Shown: positions 1-9,942, numbered from the stretch's first letter. The stretch: 40,453 nt of DNA from Thermoleophilia bacterium (GCA_025964435.1 JAOPYV010000174.1:1-40453); one strand, 5' to 3'. Notes: generated by a model not told the origin, from the letters alone. Program-made: numbers and translations.

Positions 1-55
1 GACCGTGACGGAGACTGACCCGCGCGAGCCGTGAGGCCGCGGGCCCGGGCGGATC

Positions 56-1852
56 TCAGCTCTCGACGAGCTCCGAGTGCTCGAGCCAAGCGGCTTCGGC
101 CTGCTCGCGCTCGGCGCCGAGCGCATCGAGCTCATCCTGCAGCTCGCCGAGCTTGACGTGGTCGGTCGCCTGGTCGGCCATCTGGGCGTAGAGCGCGGTC
201 GTCTGCTCGTCGAGCTTGGCGATCACGCGCTCGAGCCGGGCGACTTCCTTCTTGAGGACCTTGAGCGAGGCGTTGCTGCCCGCACCAGGGCTGCGGTTCG
301 TGCCGGCGCCGATGCTCTTGGGCCCGGATTCCTCGTCGCCGCGACGCTCCTCGAGGTACTGGTCGATGCCGCGCGGCAGGTGCCGCACCTCGCCCTTGTT
401 GCCGATCGCGTAGACGTTGTCAGTGACCCGCTCGACGAAGTAGCGATCATGGCTGATCACGATGAGCGTGCCGGGCCAGCTGTCGAGCAGGTCCTCGAGC
501 GCGGTCAGCGTGTCGATGTCGAGATCATTGGTCGGCTCATCGAGGATGAGCACGTTCGGCTCCTCCATGAGCAGGCGCATCAGCTGCAGGCGGCGGCGCT
601 CGCCACCGGAGAGGTCCTTCACGAGCGTGCGTGACTTGGGACCGCGGAAGCCGAAGCGCTCGCACATCTGGCCGGCGCTCAGCTGCAGGCCGTCGCTCGT
701 CTTGGCGGACTGGCGCACATCCTCGAGCGCCTCGAGCACGCGCAGGTTGCCGGGAATCTCGGCCGTGTCCTGCGAGAGGTGGGCGAGGCGCACGGTCGCG
801 CCGCGCTCGACGTGACCGGAGTCGGGCGTGATCTCTCCACCGAGCACGCGGATCATCGTCGTCTTGCCGGAGCCGTTGGCACCGACGAGGGCGACGCGAT
901 CACCCGGGCCGAGGCGCCAGGTCGCGTCCTCGAGCAGCACGCGCTCGCCGAACTTCACGGAGATGTCGACGGCGTCGAGCACCTTGTTGCCGAGGCGCGC
1001 GGAGGCGAAGCGCAGCAGCTCGACCGTGTCGCGCACGTCGGGCTCGTCGGCGATCAGCTCGTTCGCGGCCTCGATGCGGAACTTCGGCTTGGAGGTTCGC
1101 GCCGGTGGCCCGCGGCGCAGCCATGCGAGCTCCTTGCGCAGCAGCTGGCGGCGACGCTGGTCCTGCGAGGCAGCCTGGCGATCGCGCTCGGCGCGGGCCA
1201 GCACGTAGGCGGCGTAGCCACCCTCGAACTGGTGGACGGTCGTGTCGACGACCTCCCACGTCTCGGTGACGACGGCGTCCAGGAACCAGCGATCATGGGT
1301 GATGACGACCATCGAGCCGCGTCGGTTCGCGAGGTGGCGGGCGAGCCAGTCGACCGCCTCGACGTCAAGGTGGTTGGTCGGCTCGTCCAACAGCAGCAGC
1401 TCGGGGCTGTCGATCAGCAGCTTCGCCAGCGCGATGCGGCGGCGCTCACCACCGGACAGCGGGCCGATCACGGTGTCGAGGCCGAGCGGGAAGCTCTTGA
1501 GCTCGACGCCGCCGAGCAGCCCTTCGAGCACGGAGCGGAAGCGCGGATCGCCGGCCCACTCGTGGTCGGCGCGGCCACCGACGAGCTCCTCGCGGATCGT
1601 CTTCTCCGGATGCAGCGAGTCGCCCTGACCGAGCAGCTCGTGCGAGAGACCAGCGGTGCGCACGACGTTGCCGTCATCCGGCTCCTCGAGTCCCGCGATG
1701 AGTCGCATGAGCGTCGACTTGCCGTCGCCGTTGCGCCCCACGATGCCGATGCGATCTCCAGCACTGATGCCGAGCGTCACATCCTCGAGGACGTTACGGC
1801 TTGCATAGCGCTTGCCGACTGCATTGAGATTCACGAGGTTGCGAGGAGCCAT
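56..1852 (-). CDS. ABC-F family ATP-binding protein (duplicated ATPase domains)
   Basis: Two Walker A (GRNGDGKST, GANGSGKTT), two LSGGERRR signatures and two LLLDEPTN/LILDEPTN motifs, no TM domain; start taken at MAPRNLVNL (ORF extends to 1885). Confidence 0.93.
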   Translation of the reverse strand: MAPRNLVNLNAVGKRYASRNVLEDVTLGISAGDRIGIVGRNGDGKSTLMRLIAGLEEPDDGNVVRTAGLSHELLGQGDSLHPEKTIREELVGGRADHEWAGDPRFRSVLEGLLGGVELKSFPLGLDTVIGPLSGGERRRIALAKLLIDSPELLLLDEPTNHLDVEAVDWLARHLANRRGSMVVITHDRWFLDAVVTETWEVVDTTVHQFEGGYAAYVLARAERDRQAASQDQRRRQLLRKELAWLRRGPPARTSKPKFRIEAANELIADEPDVRDTVELLRFASARLGNKVLDAVDISVKFGERVLLEDATWRLGPGDRVALVGANGSGKTTMIRVLGGEITPDSGHVERGATVRLAHLSQDTAEIPGNLRVLEALEDVRQSAKTSDGLQLSAGQMCERFGFRGPKSRTLVKDLSGGERRRLQLMRLLMEEPNVLILDEPTNDLDIDTLTALEDLLDSWPGTLIVISHDRYFVERVTDNVYAIGNKGEVRHLPRGIDQYLEERRGDEESGPKSIGAGTNRSPGAGSNASLKVLKKEVARLERVIAKLDEQTTALYAQMADQATDHVKLGELQDELDALGAEREQAEAAWLEHSELVES

Positions 1853-1919
1853 TCGGACATTCTCGCATGCGCGGGCAACTGGCACGGCACGAGCAGGTAC
1901 GACAGTGACTGCGCTGGGC

Positions 1920-2771
1920 CTAGAAGGTGCGCTCGACGTGGCTGACCTGCATGAGCAGGACGAGGCCGACGACCATGCCGATCCACGCGATGGCGAGGCC
2001 GACGCGGAAGGCGGGATGCACGGCCTCGTAGTAGGCGGTGGCCTCCGGCGAACGGTCGCGCAGGCGGCGCCAGCTGTCGAAGCCGCCGAGGATCACGATG
2101 AGCAGCAGCACCGGGTTCGGGCTCAGCAGGAACATGCCGAGGAGCAGCACGAGACCGCCGATCCAGAGCTTCGGGCTGAGCGCTGCGGCGATGCGGCCGC
2201 CGTCGAGCGGTGACAGCGGCACGAGGTTGAAGAGGTTGAGGAAGTAGCCGGTGAAGGCGAGCGCCATCAGCATCTCGGAGTCGAGGGCGATCGCCGCACC
2301 ATGCACGGCCAGGGCACCGAGGCTGCCGAGGATCGGCCCGGCGATGCCGACGCGCGCTTCCATCGCGGCGTCGCGCGGCAGCTCCTTCATCGCGATTGCC
2401 GCACCGACGAACGGGATGAACACCGGCATGCCGGCATCGATTCCCTCGCGCTTGAGCTGGATCGCGTGACCGAGCTCGTGCACGAGGATGAGCAGCACGA
2501 AGCCGACGGCGAAGGGCCAGCCGAAGATGAACGAGTAGGCGGCGATCGAGACGAGCATCGACGCTGCGGTGCCGAAGAACTTCAGGCCCTTCACGGCGAT
2601 GAAGGCGATCTTGCCGAACTTGAGCAGCAGGAAGCCGATGAAGACGACCGGACCGAGCACGGCCCTGAGCACCGAGGTGCGCGGTACTTCGTGGGTCTGG
2701 TGCTCCAGCGGTTGGTACTCGAGCGGCTGGGGCTCGAGGGGCTGCGGCGGCTGCGGTTCGAGATGCGTCAT
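1920..2771 (-). CDS. Site-2 protease family (M50) membrane metalloprotease
   Basis: HELGH in a TM context plus NLVPLSPLDGGRIAAAL motif; several hydrophobic segments; Pro/Gln/Leu/Glu-rich N-terminal tail. Confidence 0.88.
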   Translation of the reverse strand: MTHLEPQPPQPLEPQPLEYQPLEHQTHEVPRTSVLRAVLGPVVFIGFLLLKFGKIAFIAVKGLKFFGTAASMLVSIAAYSFIFGWPFAVGFVLLILVHELGHAIQLKREGIDAGMPVFIPFVGAAIAMKELPRDAAMEARVGIAGPILGSLGALAVHGAAIALDSEMLMALAFTGYFLNLFNLVPLSPLDGGRIAAALSPKLWIGGLVLLLGMFLLSPNPVLLLIVILGGFDSWRRLRDRSPEATAYYEAVHPAFRVGLAIAWIGMVVGLVLLMQVSHVERTF

Positions 2772-2804
2772 CTGTCCATCACCGTAGCACTCCGGGCCCG
2801 CTCC

Positions 2805-3356
2805 CTACAGCGGATCGAGCCGGTCGTAGTTGGCGCGCATCGTCGCCGCGAGGGCGACGGCGGCGGCCTGCGCGTCGCGCACGCTCGCCGGGGTGTCCGC
2901 GCGCGGCACGATGAAGCGCGCCTTCGCACCGGATTCGCGGCGCAGCCAGATCTCGAATGTGTCGGGGTCACGCGGCAGGCGGCCGTTCTGCTCGACGCGG
3001 AATCGCTCGAGGTCGGCGGAAGCGCGCTCGACCGACGAGGTCAGTGCCGCGACGCCGCGCTGGGCGGCCTCGAGCGCGGCGATCGGATCCACGCCCGGGC
3101 GCAGCAGGTGCTCGCTCGACTCGTACCAGAACTCGGTCGTGCCGCCATCGCTCGGGTACGTCATGCGCCCGTCGATGAGCGTCGCGAGGCTGCGCACCCA
3201 GGGCTCGAGCTCGATCGTCGTCAGCGCGTAGCGGTCGCCGTCGAAGCCCTGCATGCCGCGCTGCTCGACGAGCATCCAGGCGATCGGGTCGGCAACGGGC
3301 GGCGCGGTGAACCCAACTGGGGCCGTGGCGGGTGCATGTCCGGCGGCAAGCTTCAT
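2805..3356 (-). CDS. Hypothetical protein
   Basis: 183-aa ORF between divergent/tandem neighbours; coherent protein composition; no recognised family. Confidence 0.6.
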   Translation of the reverse strand: MKLAAGHAPATAPVGFTAPPVADPIAWMLVEQRGMQGFDGDRYALTTIELEPWVRSLATLIDGRMTYPSDGGTTEFWYESSEHLLRPGVDPIAALEAAQRGVAALTSSVERASADLERFRVEQNGRLPRDPDTFEIWLRRESGAKARFIVPRADTPASVRDAQAAAVALAATMRANYDRLDPL

Positions 3357-3411
3357 TCGAGCATCCTACGGACGGCATCCTCGTCGCGAGGCGGTTGCGA
3401 TACTGCAGCCG

Positions 3412-3960
3412 ATGACCCGCCGCCTCGCAGCACTCGCCGTCGCCACCCTGGGATTCGCCGGCTGCACCGAGTCAGGGCCACGGGAAGACAGCAAGGTGTT
3501 GCGAGCGGACGAGCGGGCGGTCGTCGCGTCGGTGACCGACGGCGACACGATCCGGCTGCGCGACGGACGGCGTGTGCGCCTCGTGCAGATCGATGCGCCG
3601 GAGGTGAACGGTCGTGCCGAGTGCGGCGGTCAGGAGGCCGCGGCAGCCCTCCGCCGAGAGCTTTCGCCCGGCACCAGGGTGCAGCTCGAACACGAGCTGA
3701 CCGCCACCGCAGTCGACGACTTCGACCGTCTGCTGCGCTACGTCTACGTCGGTGACACGAACCTCAACGCGTGGATGGTGGAGCACGGCCATGCCGCTCC
3801 CTACTTCTACGACGGCCAGCGCGGCCGCTTCGCCGCACAGCTCGAGCGCAGCGCCCGTCAGGCGCGTACGAGCAAGGCCGGCTTCTGGCGCCACTGCCCG
3901 AACGCCACACTCAATGCCTCGCGCGGCGTGAATACCGGACCACTGCTGCGCGCCCACTAA
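3412..3960 (+). CDS. Thermonuclease (SNase)-like lipoprotein
   Basis: Lipobox-like GFAGC; VTDGDTIRLRDGRRVRLVQIDAPE motif typical of the SNase fold; start at ATG 3412 (MTRRLAALAV). Confidence 0.85.
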   Translation: MTRRLAALAVATLGFAGCTESGPREDSKVLRADERAVVASVTDGDTIRLRDGRRVRLVQIDAPEVNGRAECGGQEAAAALRRELSPGTRVQLEHELTATAVDDFDRLLRYVYVGDTNLNAWMVEHGHAAPYFYDGQRGRFAAQLERSARQARTSKAGFWRHCPNATLNASRGVNTGPLLRAH

Positions 3961-4007
3961 CCCCGGCGCGCCCAACCGCGGTCCAGAAGTGTGGTCTCCG
4001 TTGGGAA

Positions 4008-4050
4008 GTGTGGCGGCTGAGTCGTCACATACGCGACTCAGCCGCCACAC
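4008..4050. terminator. 17-bp perfect-stem hairpin (loop TCACATACG) between convergent genes
   Basis: GTGTGGCGGCTGAGTCG / CGACTCAGCCGCCACAC exact inverted repeat; lies between the SNase (+) and selO (-) stop codons; no T-tract. Confidence 0.6.
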
Positions 4051-4111
4051 CTGCGCCGCGTGCGGGGCGGCGGGGCAGCGGGGCGGCGGCGAGGGGCGGC
4101 GAGGCGGGGCG

Positions 4112-5725
4112 CTAGGAGCTGCACGACAGCATCGAGCTGCCGACGCGGGTGCGGGCCCACTCGGGGCGGCGCTGGGCGAAGTGCTCGCGGCTGGGCTGCT
4201 CGGCGTAGGGGCGGCGCAGGACGTCGAGCAGCTCCGTGATGCGCGTGTAGTCGCCGGCCTCGGCGAGGTCGATCGCCTCCTGCGCGAGCCAGTTGCGCAG
4301 CACGAACTTCGGGTTGACCGCGTCCATCTCCGCGCGACGCTGCTCGTCATCCTCCACGCCGCCCTCGAGCACGCGCTCGGACCAGCTGCGCAGCCACGCG
4401 ACGAGGTCGCGCTCGATGTCGCCGCGCACCTCCTCCGGCCGATAGAACGCCTCCGTCAACGGCGCCAGCAGCTCGGCGTCGGACAGCTCCTGGTCCGGGT
4501 CGAGATCCACCAGGGCGAGGCGACGGAAGAAGATGACCTGGTCGATCTCGGTGCTCGTCAGCACGCGGAACAGCTCGGCGGTCAGGTCACTGTCGCCGGC
4601 GAGCGGCGTGTCCCAGCCCAGCCGGCGAGCGAGCATCTGTCCGAAGCAGTCGTCGTACACGTCGGCGTAGTGCTCGAGCGATTCGCGCAGCGGCTCGACA
4701 TCGCCGACCAGCGGCATCAGCGCTGCGGCGAGCTGCGCCAGGTTCCACTGCGCGACGTGCGGCTGTGCGCCGTAGCGGTAGCGCCGCTCGCGCGCGTCGG
4801 TCGTGTTCGGCGTCCAGCCAGGATCGAAGTCCTCGAGCCAGCCGTACGGGCCGTAGTCGATCGTCAGGCCGAGGATCGACATGTTGTCGGTGTTGAGCAC
4901 GCCGTGGACGAAGCCGACGCGCATCCAGTCCACGACCAGCCGCGCCGTGCGCTCGCAGATCTCCCGGAACCAGGTCTGGACGTCCGGCGCATGCGGATAG
5001 TCGACGCGCATCGTGTAGTCGACGAGCTGGCGCAGCAGCGCGGTGTCGCCGCGCGAGGCCGGCAGCTCGAAGGTGCCGAACCGGATGAAGGAGGGCGCGA
5101 CGCGACAGACGACCGCGCCCGGCTCGGGTGCGGCGTTGCCGTCGTAGAGCATGTCGCGCACGACCTGGTCGCCGGTCGTGACGAGCGACAGCGCGCGCGT
5201 GGTCGGAATACCGAGGTGGTACATCGCCTCGCTGCAGAGGAACTCGCGGATCGAAGAGCGCAGCACGGCGCGACCGTCGGCCGTGCGCGAGTACGGGGTC
5301 GGCCCGGCGCCCTTGAGCTGCAGCGTCTGGTGGGCGCCGTCGACGTCGAGTACCTCCCCCAGTGCGATCGCGCGCCCGTCACCGAGCTGGCCCGCCCAGT
5401 TGCCGAACTGGTGTCCGCCGTACGCCATCGCGAAGGGCTCGGCGCCGGCCGGCACGCGGTTGCCCGCGAGCACCTGGGCGAAGTCCTCCGACTCGATCTC
5501 GGCGGCATCGAGCCCGAGCTGCGCCGCGAGCTCCGGCGACCACGCGATCGTTCGTGGCGCCGCGACGGGGGTCGGCGCGACCCGGCTGAAGGCGGCACCT
5601 TCGACCTGGCGCACCGCGTTCGCCTCGATCGGATCCGCCGGTAGCTGGTGCGTGAAACGATTGTCGAAGTCGAGCTGGTCGAGCTCGAAGGAGGTCGCAT
5701 CGGGGGCGGATCCAGTCATGCCCAC
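4112..5725 (-). CDS. selO: Protein adenylyltransferase SelO (YdiU/UPF0061)
   Basis: [23 protein letters not shown] signature, [30 protein letters not shown]-terminal ...SCSS. Confidence 0.95.
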   Translation of the reverse strand: MGMTGSAPDATSFELDQLDFDNRFTHQLPADPIEANAVRQVEGAAFSRVAPTPVAAPRTIAWSPELAAQLGLDAAEIESEDFAQVLAGNRVPAGAEPFAMAYGGHQFGNWAGQLGDGRAIALGEVLDVDGAHQTLQLKGAGPTPYSRTADGRAVLRSSIREFLCSEAMYHLGIPTTRALSLVTTGDQVVRDMLYDGNAAPEPGAVVCRVAPSFIRFGTFELPASRGDTALLRQLVDYTMRVDYPHAPDVQTWFREICERTARLVVDWMRVGFVHGVLNTDNMSILGLTIDYGPYGWLEDFDPGWTPNTTDARERRYRYGAQPHVAQWNLAQLAAALMPLVGDVEPLRESLEHYADVYDDCFGQMLARRLGWDTPLAGDSDLTAELFRVLTSTEIDQVIFFRRLALVDLDPDQELSDAELLAPLTEAFYRPEEVRGDIERDLVAWLRSWSERVLEGGVEDDEQRRAEMDAVNPKFVLRNWLAQEAIDLAEAGDYTRITELLDVLRRPYAEQPSREHFAQRRPEWARTRVGSSMLSCSS

Positions 5726-5876
5726 AGGCTAGTGGTTGCGGGCTCGGAATGGGCGACTGCGGTGCGCGAACCTGCAGGAGCTACCGAAGCGCATCCAGCT
5801 CGGCCGCCGCGTAGCGCACGGCACGGGATATATCGACTGACACCCCATCAGCTGCTTCCCCCGGAGGACCACCGTG

Positions 5877-6317
5877 ATGATCGTCAACCCCCTCGAAGTC
5901 GAAGACTTCACACAGGAACTGCTCCACCGCCTCGACGATGCGTCCAAGCGCGACGCGGTCGGCCTGCACGTCCAGCTCACCGTGCCGCGCGAGTGCGCGT
6001 ACGAGTGGCTCGACGAGGACCTCCACTCCCACACGGTGCACCTGCCGTCGATGGTCCGCACCACCGAGCTGCACCACAACGCAGCGCCGACCGAGGATGG
6101 CGGCCCGGCTGCCGTGTTCACGCTGCACTCCGGCGGCATGGCGCCGCCGCCGGACGCGGTGCGCGAGATCGCCTTCGAGATGTACCGTCAGGGGGTGCGC
6201 TGGGGCCGCGTGCACCACACGCCGTGGGACCACATGCCCGGCGATGACATCCCGATGCTGCCGGCGCGGTTCGACCGCATCGTCGAGGCTGCCGTGATGA
6301 GCGACGCCCCCGTCTGA
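5877..6317 (+). CDS. Hypothetical protein (~146 aa)
   Basis: ORF with GGAGG at 5863-5867 upstream of ATG 5877 (alternative GTG 5874); no recognised family. Confidence 0.65.
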   Translation: MIVNPLEVEDFTQELLHRLDDASKRDAVGLHVQLTVPRECAYEWLDEDLHSHTVHLPSMVRTTELHHNAAPTEDGGPAAVFTLHSGGMAPPPDAVREIAFEMYRQGVRWGRVHHTPWDHMPGDDIPMLPARFDRIVEAAVMSDAPV

Positions 6318-6330
6318 TCCGTCGTTTTCG

Positions 6331-6361
6331 CCCACTCGGCGCAGGGTACGCGCCGAGTGGG
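6331..6361. repeat. Inverted repeat/hairpin CCCACTCGGCG-CAGGGTACG-CGCCGAGTGGG
   Basis: Exact 11-bp arms, 9-nt loop; between the hypothetical gene stop and the ABC ATPase start. Confidence 0.7.
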
Positions 6362-6377
6362 CAACGAAGGGTTCGAC

Positions 6378-7358
6378 ATGGACGACACGACACCGGCAAT
6401 CAAGGCGCGCGGGCTGGTCAAGCACTACGGCGAGACGCGCGCCGTCGATGGCGTCGACCTCGACATCCCACGGGGCATCGTGTTCGGACTGCTCGGCCCC
6501 AACGGCGCCGGCAAGACGACGATCATCCGCATGCTCGCGACGCTCGTCACGCCTGATTCGGGCAGTGCCGAGGTGCTGGGCCACGACCTGCGCGATGGCG
6601 ATGCCGTCCGCAGCGTCGTCAGCCTGACAGGACAGTTCGCGTCGGTCGACGAGGACCTGACAGGGTCCGAGAACCTGATCCTGCTCTGTCGACTGCGTGG
6701 CTTCGCGCGTGCGCGCGCGCGAGAACGAAGTGCACAGCTGCTTGCCGCCTTCGGGCTCGAGGAAGCTGCGGCGCGACAGGTGAAGACCTACTCCGGTGGC
6801 ATGCGGCGCAGGATCGACATCGCCGCGAGCATCGTCGTCACGCCGGAGGTGCTGTTCCTCGACGAGCCCACGACCGGACTGGATCCGCGCAGTCGCAACC
6901 AGGTCTGGTCGATCATCCGCGCGCTCGTCGCCGCCGGCACCACCGTGCTGCTGACGACGCAGTACCTGGACGAGGCCGATCAGCTCGCCGACCAGATCGC
7001 CGTGATCGAGCACGGCAAGGTGATCGCGCTCGGGACGAGCGGCGAGCTCAAGGCGTCGGTCGGCAGCGGCTCGCTCACCGTTCGGCTCGTCAACGCCGAA
7101 GACCGTCCCGCCGCACTCGAGCTGCTGGCGCGCGAGCTCGACATCGACGTGGAGACCTCCACCGACCCGGTGGCACTGGTCGCGCGCGGCGTGCAGCCAG
7201 ATGCTGCAGCGGCAGCGCTCGGCGAGCTGGCCCGCGTTGGCATCGCCACCAGCGACTTCGCCCATGGACAGCCCAGCCTCGACGAGGTCTTCCTCGCCCT
7301 CACCGGTCGACCGACGTCGTCCTCGGACGACCACTCGCACGCGGAGGTTCCGGCATGA
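6378..7358 (+). CDS. DrrA-type ABC exporter ATP-binding protein
   Basis: Walker [22 protein letters not shown] signature, [16 protein letters not shown]-terminal DrrA-like domain; GAAGG upstream of ATG 6378. Confidence 0.92.
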   Translation: MDDTTPAIKARGLVKHYGETRAVDGVDLDIPRGIVFGLLGPNGAGKTTIIRMLATLVTPDSGSAEVLGHDLRDGDAVRSVVSLTGQFASVDEDLTGSENLILLCRLRGFARARARERSAQLLAAFGLEEAAARQVKTYSGGMRRRIDIAASIVVTPEVLFLDEPTTGLDPRSRNQVWSIIRALVAAGTTVLLTTQYLDEADQLADQIAVIEHGKVIALGTSGELKASVGSGSLTVRLVNAEDRPAALELLARELDIDVETSTDPVALVARGVQPDAAAAALGELARVGIATSDFAHGQPSLDEVFLALTGRPTSSSDDHSHAEVPA

Positions 7359-8200
7359 CCATGACACCCGAAGCACCGATCAGCGCGCTCGTGATCGACG
7401 ACGCATTCCGCGACACGATCACCCTGCGCGAGCGCCCACCACAGCCCGGCCCGATCGCCGTGTCGCTGACCTTCGGCTGGCGCGCGCTGCTCAAGATCAA
7501 GCACGTGCCCGAGCAGCTGTTCGACGTCACGGCGTTCCCGATCATGACGACGCTCATGTTCACGTACCTGTTCGGCGGTGCGCTCGCGGGATCGACCGCC
7601 GAGTACCTCGACTTCCTGCTGCCGGGCATCCTCGCCCAGACGATCGTGCTGATCACGATGTACAGCGGCATGGGCATGCGCCTGGACATCGAGAAGGGCG
7701 TGTTCGATCGCTTCCGCTCGACGCCCGTCTGGCAACCGGGCGTGCTCGTCGGCATGCTGCTGGGCGACCTCGTGCGCTACCTGCTCGCCTCGACGATGGT
7801 GTTCGGGCTCGGGCTCATCCTCGGCTTCCGTCCGGATGGTGGCGTGCTCGGCGTGCTCGCGGCGATCGGGCTGGTGCTCGCCTTCGCCTTCAGCCTGTCG
7901 TGGGTGTGGCTGCTCGTCGGGCTCTACGCCCGCACCGCGCAGTCGGTCATGGGCATCTCGATGATGGTGCTCTTTCCGCTCACCTTCATCAGCAGCGTGT
8001 TCGTCGACCCGACCACGATGCCCGACCCGCTCGAGTGGGCCGTCGACCGTAACCCGATCACCTTCCTGGCCGACGGCTCGCGCGCGCTGATGCAGGGTGA
8101 CCCGGTGGGGAACACGGTCACGGTCGTGCTGCTCAGCTGCATCGGGCTCGTCGCCGTGTTCGGTCCGCTGACGATGCGACGCTTCCGCACCGCGAGCTGA
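7355..8200 (+). CDS. DrrB-type ABC-2 permease
   Basis: ATGA overlap with the ATPase; multiple TM segments; [29 protein letters not shown] typical of ABC-2/DrrB permeases. Confidence 0.9.
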   Translation: MTMTPEAPISALVIDDAFRDTITLRERPPQPGPIAVSLTFGWRALLKIKHVPEQLFDVTAFPIMTTLMFTYLFGGALAGSTAEYLDFLLPGILAQTIVLITMYSGMGMRLDIEKGVFDRFRSTPVWQPGVLVGMLLGDLVRYLLASTMVFGLGLILGFRPDGGVLGVLAAIGLVLAFAFSLSWVWLLVGLYARTAQSVMGISMMVLFPLTFISSVFVDPTTMPDPLEWAVDRNPITFLADGSRALMQGDPVGNTVTVVLLSCIGLVAVFGPLTMRRFRTAS

Positions 8201-8211
8201 GCCGATCGGGG

Positions 8212-9900
8212 ATGATCAGTCGCATGCCCTTCGCTCCGACACGGCTGCTGCGCACGACGCCGATCCTGGTCGGCTCGGCCGTGCTCGCGCTGGCCGCGTG
8301 CGGCACCGGCAACTCGGGCACCGCGGCGTCGCGTACGGCAGCCTCCAGCGACGCGGCACCGACCGCACCGGTGGCCGACGCGCTGACCCTGCGTGATGCG
8401 TTCTCCGGCGGCCTGGCACCGACCAGCAGCGGCTGGTCCGATGCAGCGAAGCCGAGCGGCATGCGCTGGAGCGCCACGCGCACCGGCCGGCTCGGGGCCA
8501 CCTCCACGGACGATGGCGACACGGGCCTGCTCGTGATCGGGCGCCCGAAGTGGACCGATTCGAGCATGGCGATCGACCTGCGCGTGGAGCGGCGCGGCGA
8601 GGCGGGCGTCGTCGTGCGCCACTCCGCCAGCGGCGACTATCGACTGACGTGGGACGGCGCTGCCGGCAAGCTCGCACTGACGCGCTGGGGCGCCGACGGC
8701 CAACGCGAGCAGCTCGCGACCCACGACCTGGCGCTCGCGGCAGGCACCTGGCACCGGCTCGAGCTGCGCGCCGTCGGCAACCAGCTCGGCGGCTTCGTCG
8801 ATGGCGAGCTCGTCGTGTCGGCCACCGACGACGCGCATGGCTCCGGCGTTGCGGGCATCGCACTGCGCCAGGCCGCGGGAGCGACGACCTACCTCGACGA
8901 GGCCGAGGCGCGCGCGACGGTCGACTCGTTCACGATCGCCGTGCTGCCCGACACCCAGTACTACGCGAAGGGCGCCGCCAAGGGCAACCGCCCGGACACC
9001 TTCGGGAAGCAGACCGCCTGGCTCGCCGCCAACCGCGGCCGCGAGGACATCGCCTTCGTCCTGCACGCCGGTGACGTCGTCGACGGCATCTGCAGCACGA
9101 AGCAGTGGGCGATCGCCTCCCGAGCGATGCGCACCCTCGAGGGTCGGCTCGGCTATGCGATCACCCCGGGCAACCACGACATCCTCGACTACGACAGCTG
9201 CCCCGCACCGGGCGGCCTGCGCGGCAGCCGCGAGCGCGTCGACACCGCGGCCTTCCTGCGCACCTTCCCGGTGCAGCGACTGCGCGACGCATCGCCGACG
9301 ACCTGGGCCGGTGCCAGCCCGCCGAAGAGCTCCGGCACGAGCCTGCATCGCTTCGAGGCTGCAGGCGCACGGATGTCAGTCGTCACGCTGCCCTTCGGGC
9401 CGACCGCGAGCCAACTGACCTGGGCGGCGAGGGTGGCGAAGGCCGAATCCGCGAAGGGCCGAACCAGCGCCCTGCTGACCCACGACTTCCTCGACTCCGA
9501 TGGCCGCCTGCGCGGGACGCACGCCGACCACACGCAGCTGCCCGAGCTGCCCGGCCAGCTGCGCGGCGTCGAGATCTGGAATCGCCTCGTCGCACCGACC
9601 CGCGACCTGCGACTCGTCTTCAGCGGCCACATCTACCGCTGTGCGCTCCGGCCCGCCTCGCGCTGCGACGACGTCGGCGCCGTCGCCCGCCGCGTGACCG
9701 ACAACCGCCACGGCCAGCCGGTCGTGCAGCTGATGGCCGACTACCAGATCATGCCCTCCGGCGGCGGCGGATTCCTCCGCCTCGTGCGCATCTTCCCCAG
9801 CGAGGATCGCATCGAGGTCCGCACCTACTCGCCCAGCTCGCGGAGCTTCCTGCGCGACGCGTCGAACGCCTTCACGCTCCGCGACCTCGAGCTGCGCTGA
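8212..9900 (+). CDS. Lipoprotein with N-terminal LamG/jelly-roll-like domain and C-terminal calcineurin-like metallophosphoesterase
   Basis: Lipobox LALAACG; LPDTQYY, HAGDVVD, TPGNHDILDYD, FSGHIYR metallophosphoesterase motifs; preceding ~200 aa beta-rich module. Confidence 0.85.
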   Translation: MISRMPFAPTRLLRTTPILVGSAVLALAACGTGNSGTAASRTAASSDAAPTAPVADALTLRDAFSGGLAPTSSGWSDAAKPSGMRWSATRTGRLGATSTDDGDTGLLVIGRPKWTDSSMAIDLRVERRGEAGVVVRHSASGDYRLTWDGAAGKLALTRWGADGQREQLATHDLALAAGTWHRLELRAVGNQLGGFVDGELVVSATDDAHGSGVAGIALRQAAGATTYLDEAEARATVDSFTIAVLPDTQYYAKGAAKGNRPDTFGKQTAWLAANRGREDIAFVLHAGDVVDGICSTKQWAIASRAMRTLEGRLGYAITPGNHDILDYDSCPAPGGLRGSRERVDTAAFLRTFPVQRLRDASPTTWAGASPPKSSGTSLHRFEAAGARMSVVTLPFGPTASQLTWAARVAKAESAKGRTSALLTHDFLDSDGRLRGTHADHTQLPELPGQLRGVEIWNRLVAPTRDLRLVFSGHIYRCALRPASRCDDVGAVARRVTDNRHGQPVVQLMADYQIMPSGGGGFLRLVRIFPSEDRIEVRTYSPSSRSFLRDASNAFTLRDLELR

Positions 9901-9942
9901 GCGGCGCGTTCACCACGGGCGGCAGGCGGGGATGATCACGGC

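Noticed and set aside
779-1945. 388-aa plus-strand ORF opposite the ABC-F gene
   Set aside because: Shadow ORF of a high-GC gene; the ABC-F protein on the other strand has full family motifs.
3989-5644. 551-aa plus-strand ORF opposite selO
   Set aside because: Shadow ORF with Arg/Val/Glu-biased composition; selO is unambiguous on the minus strand.
5781-7376. 531-aa minus-strand ORF opposite the DrrA-like gene
   Set aside because: Shadow ORF; the plus-strand genes carry the conserved motifs and RBSs.
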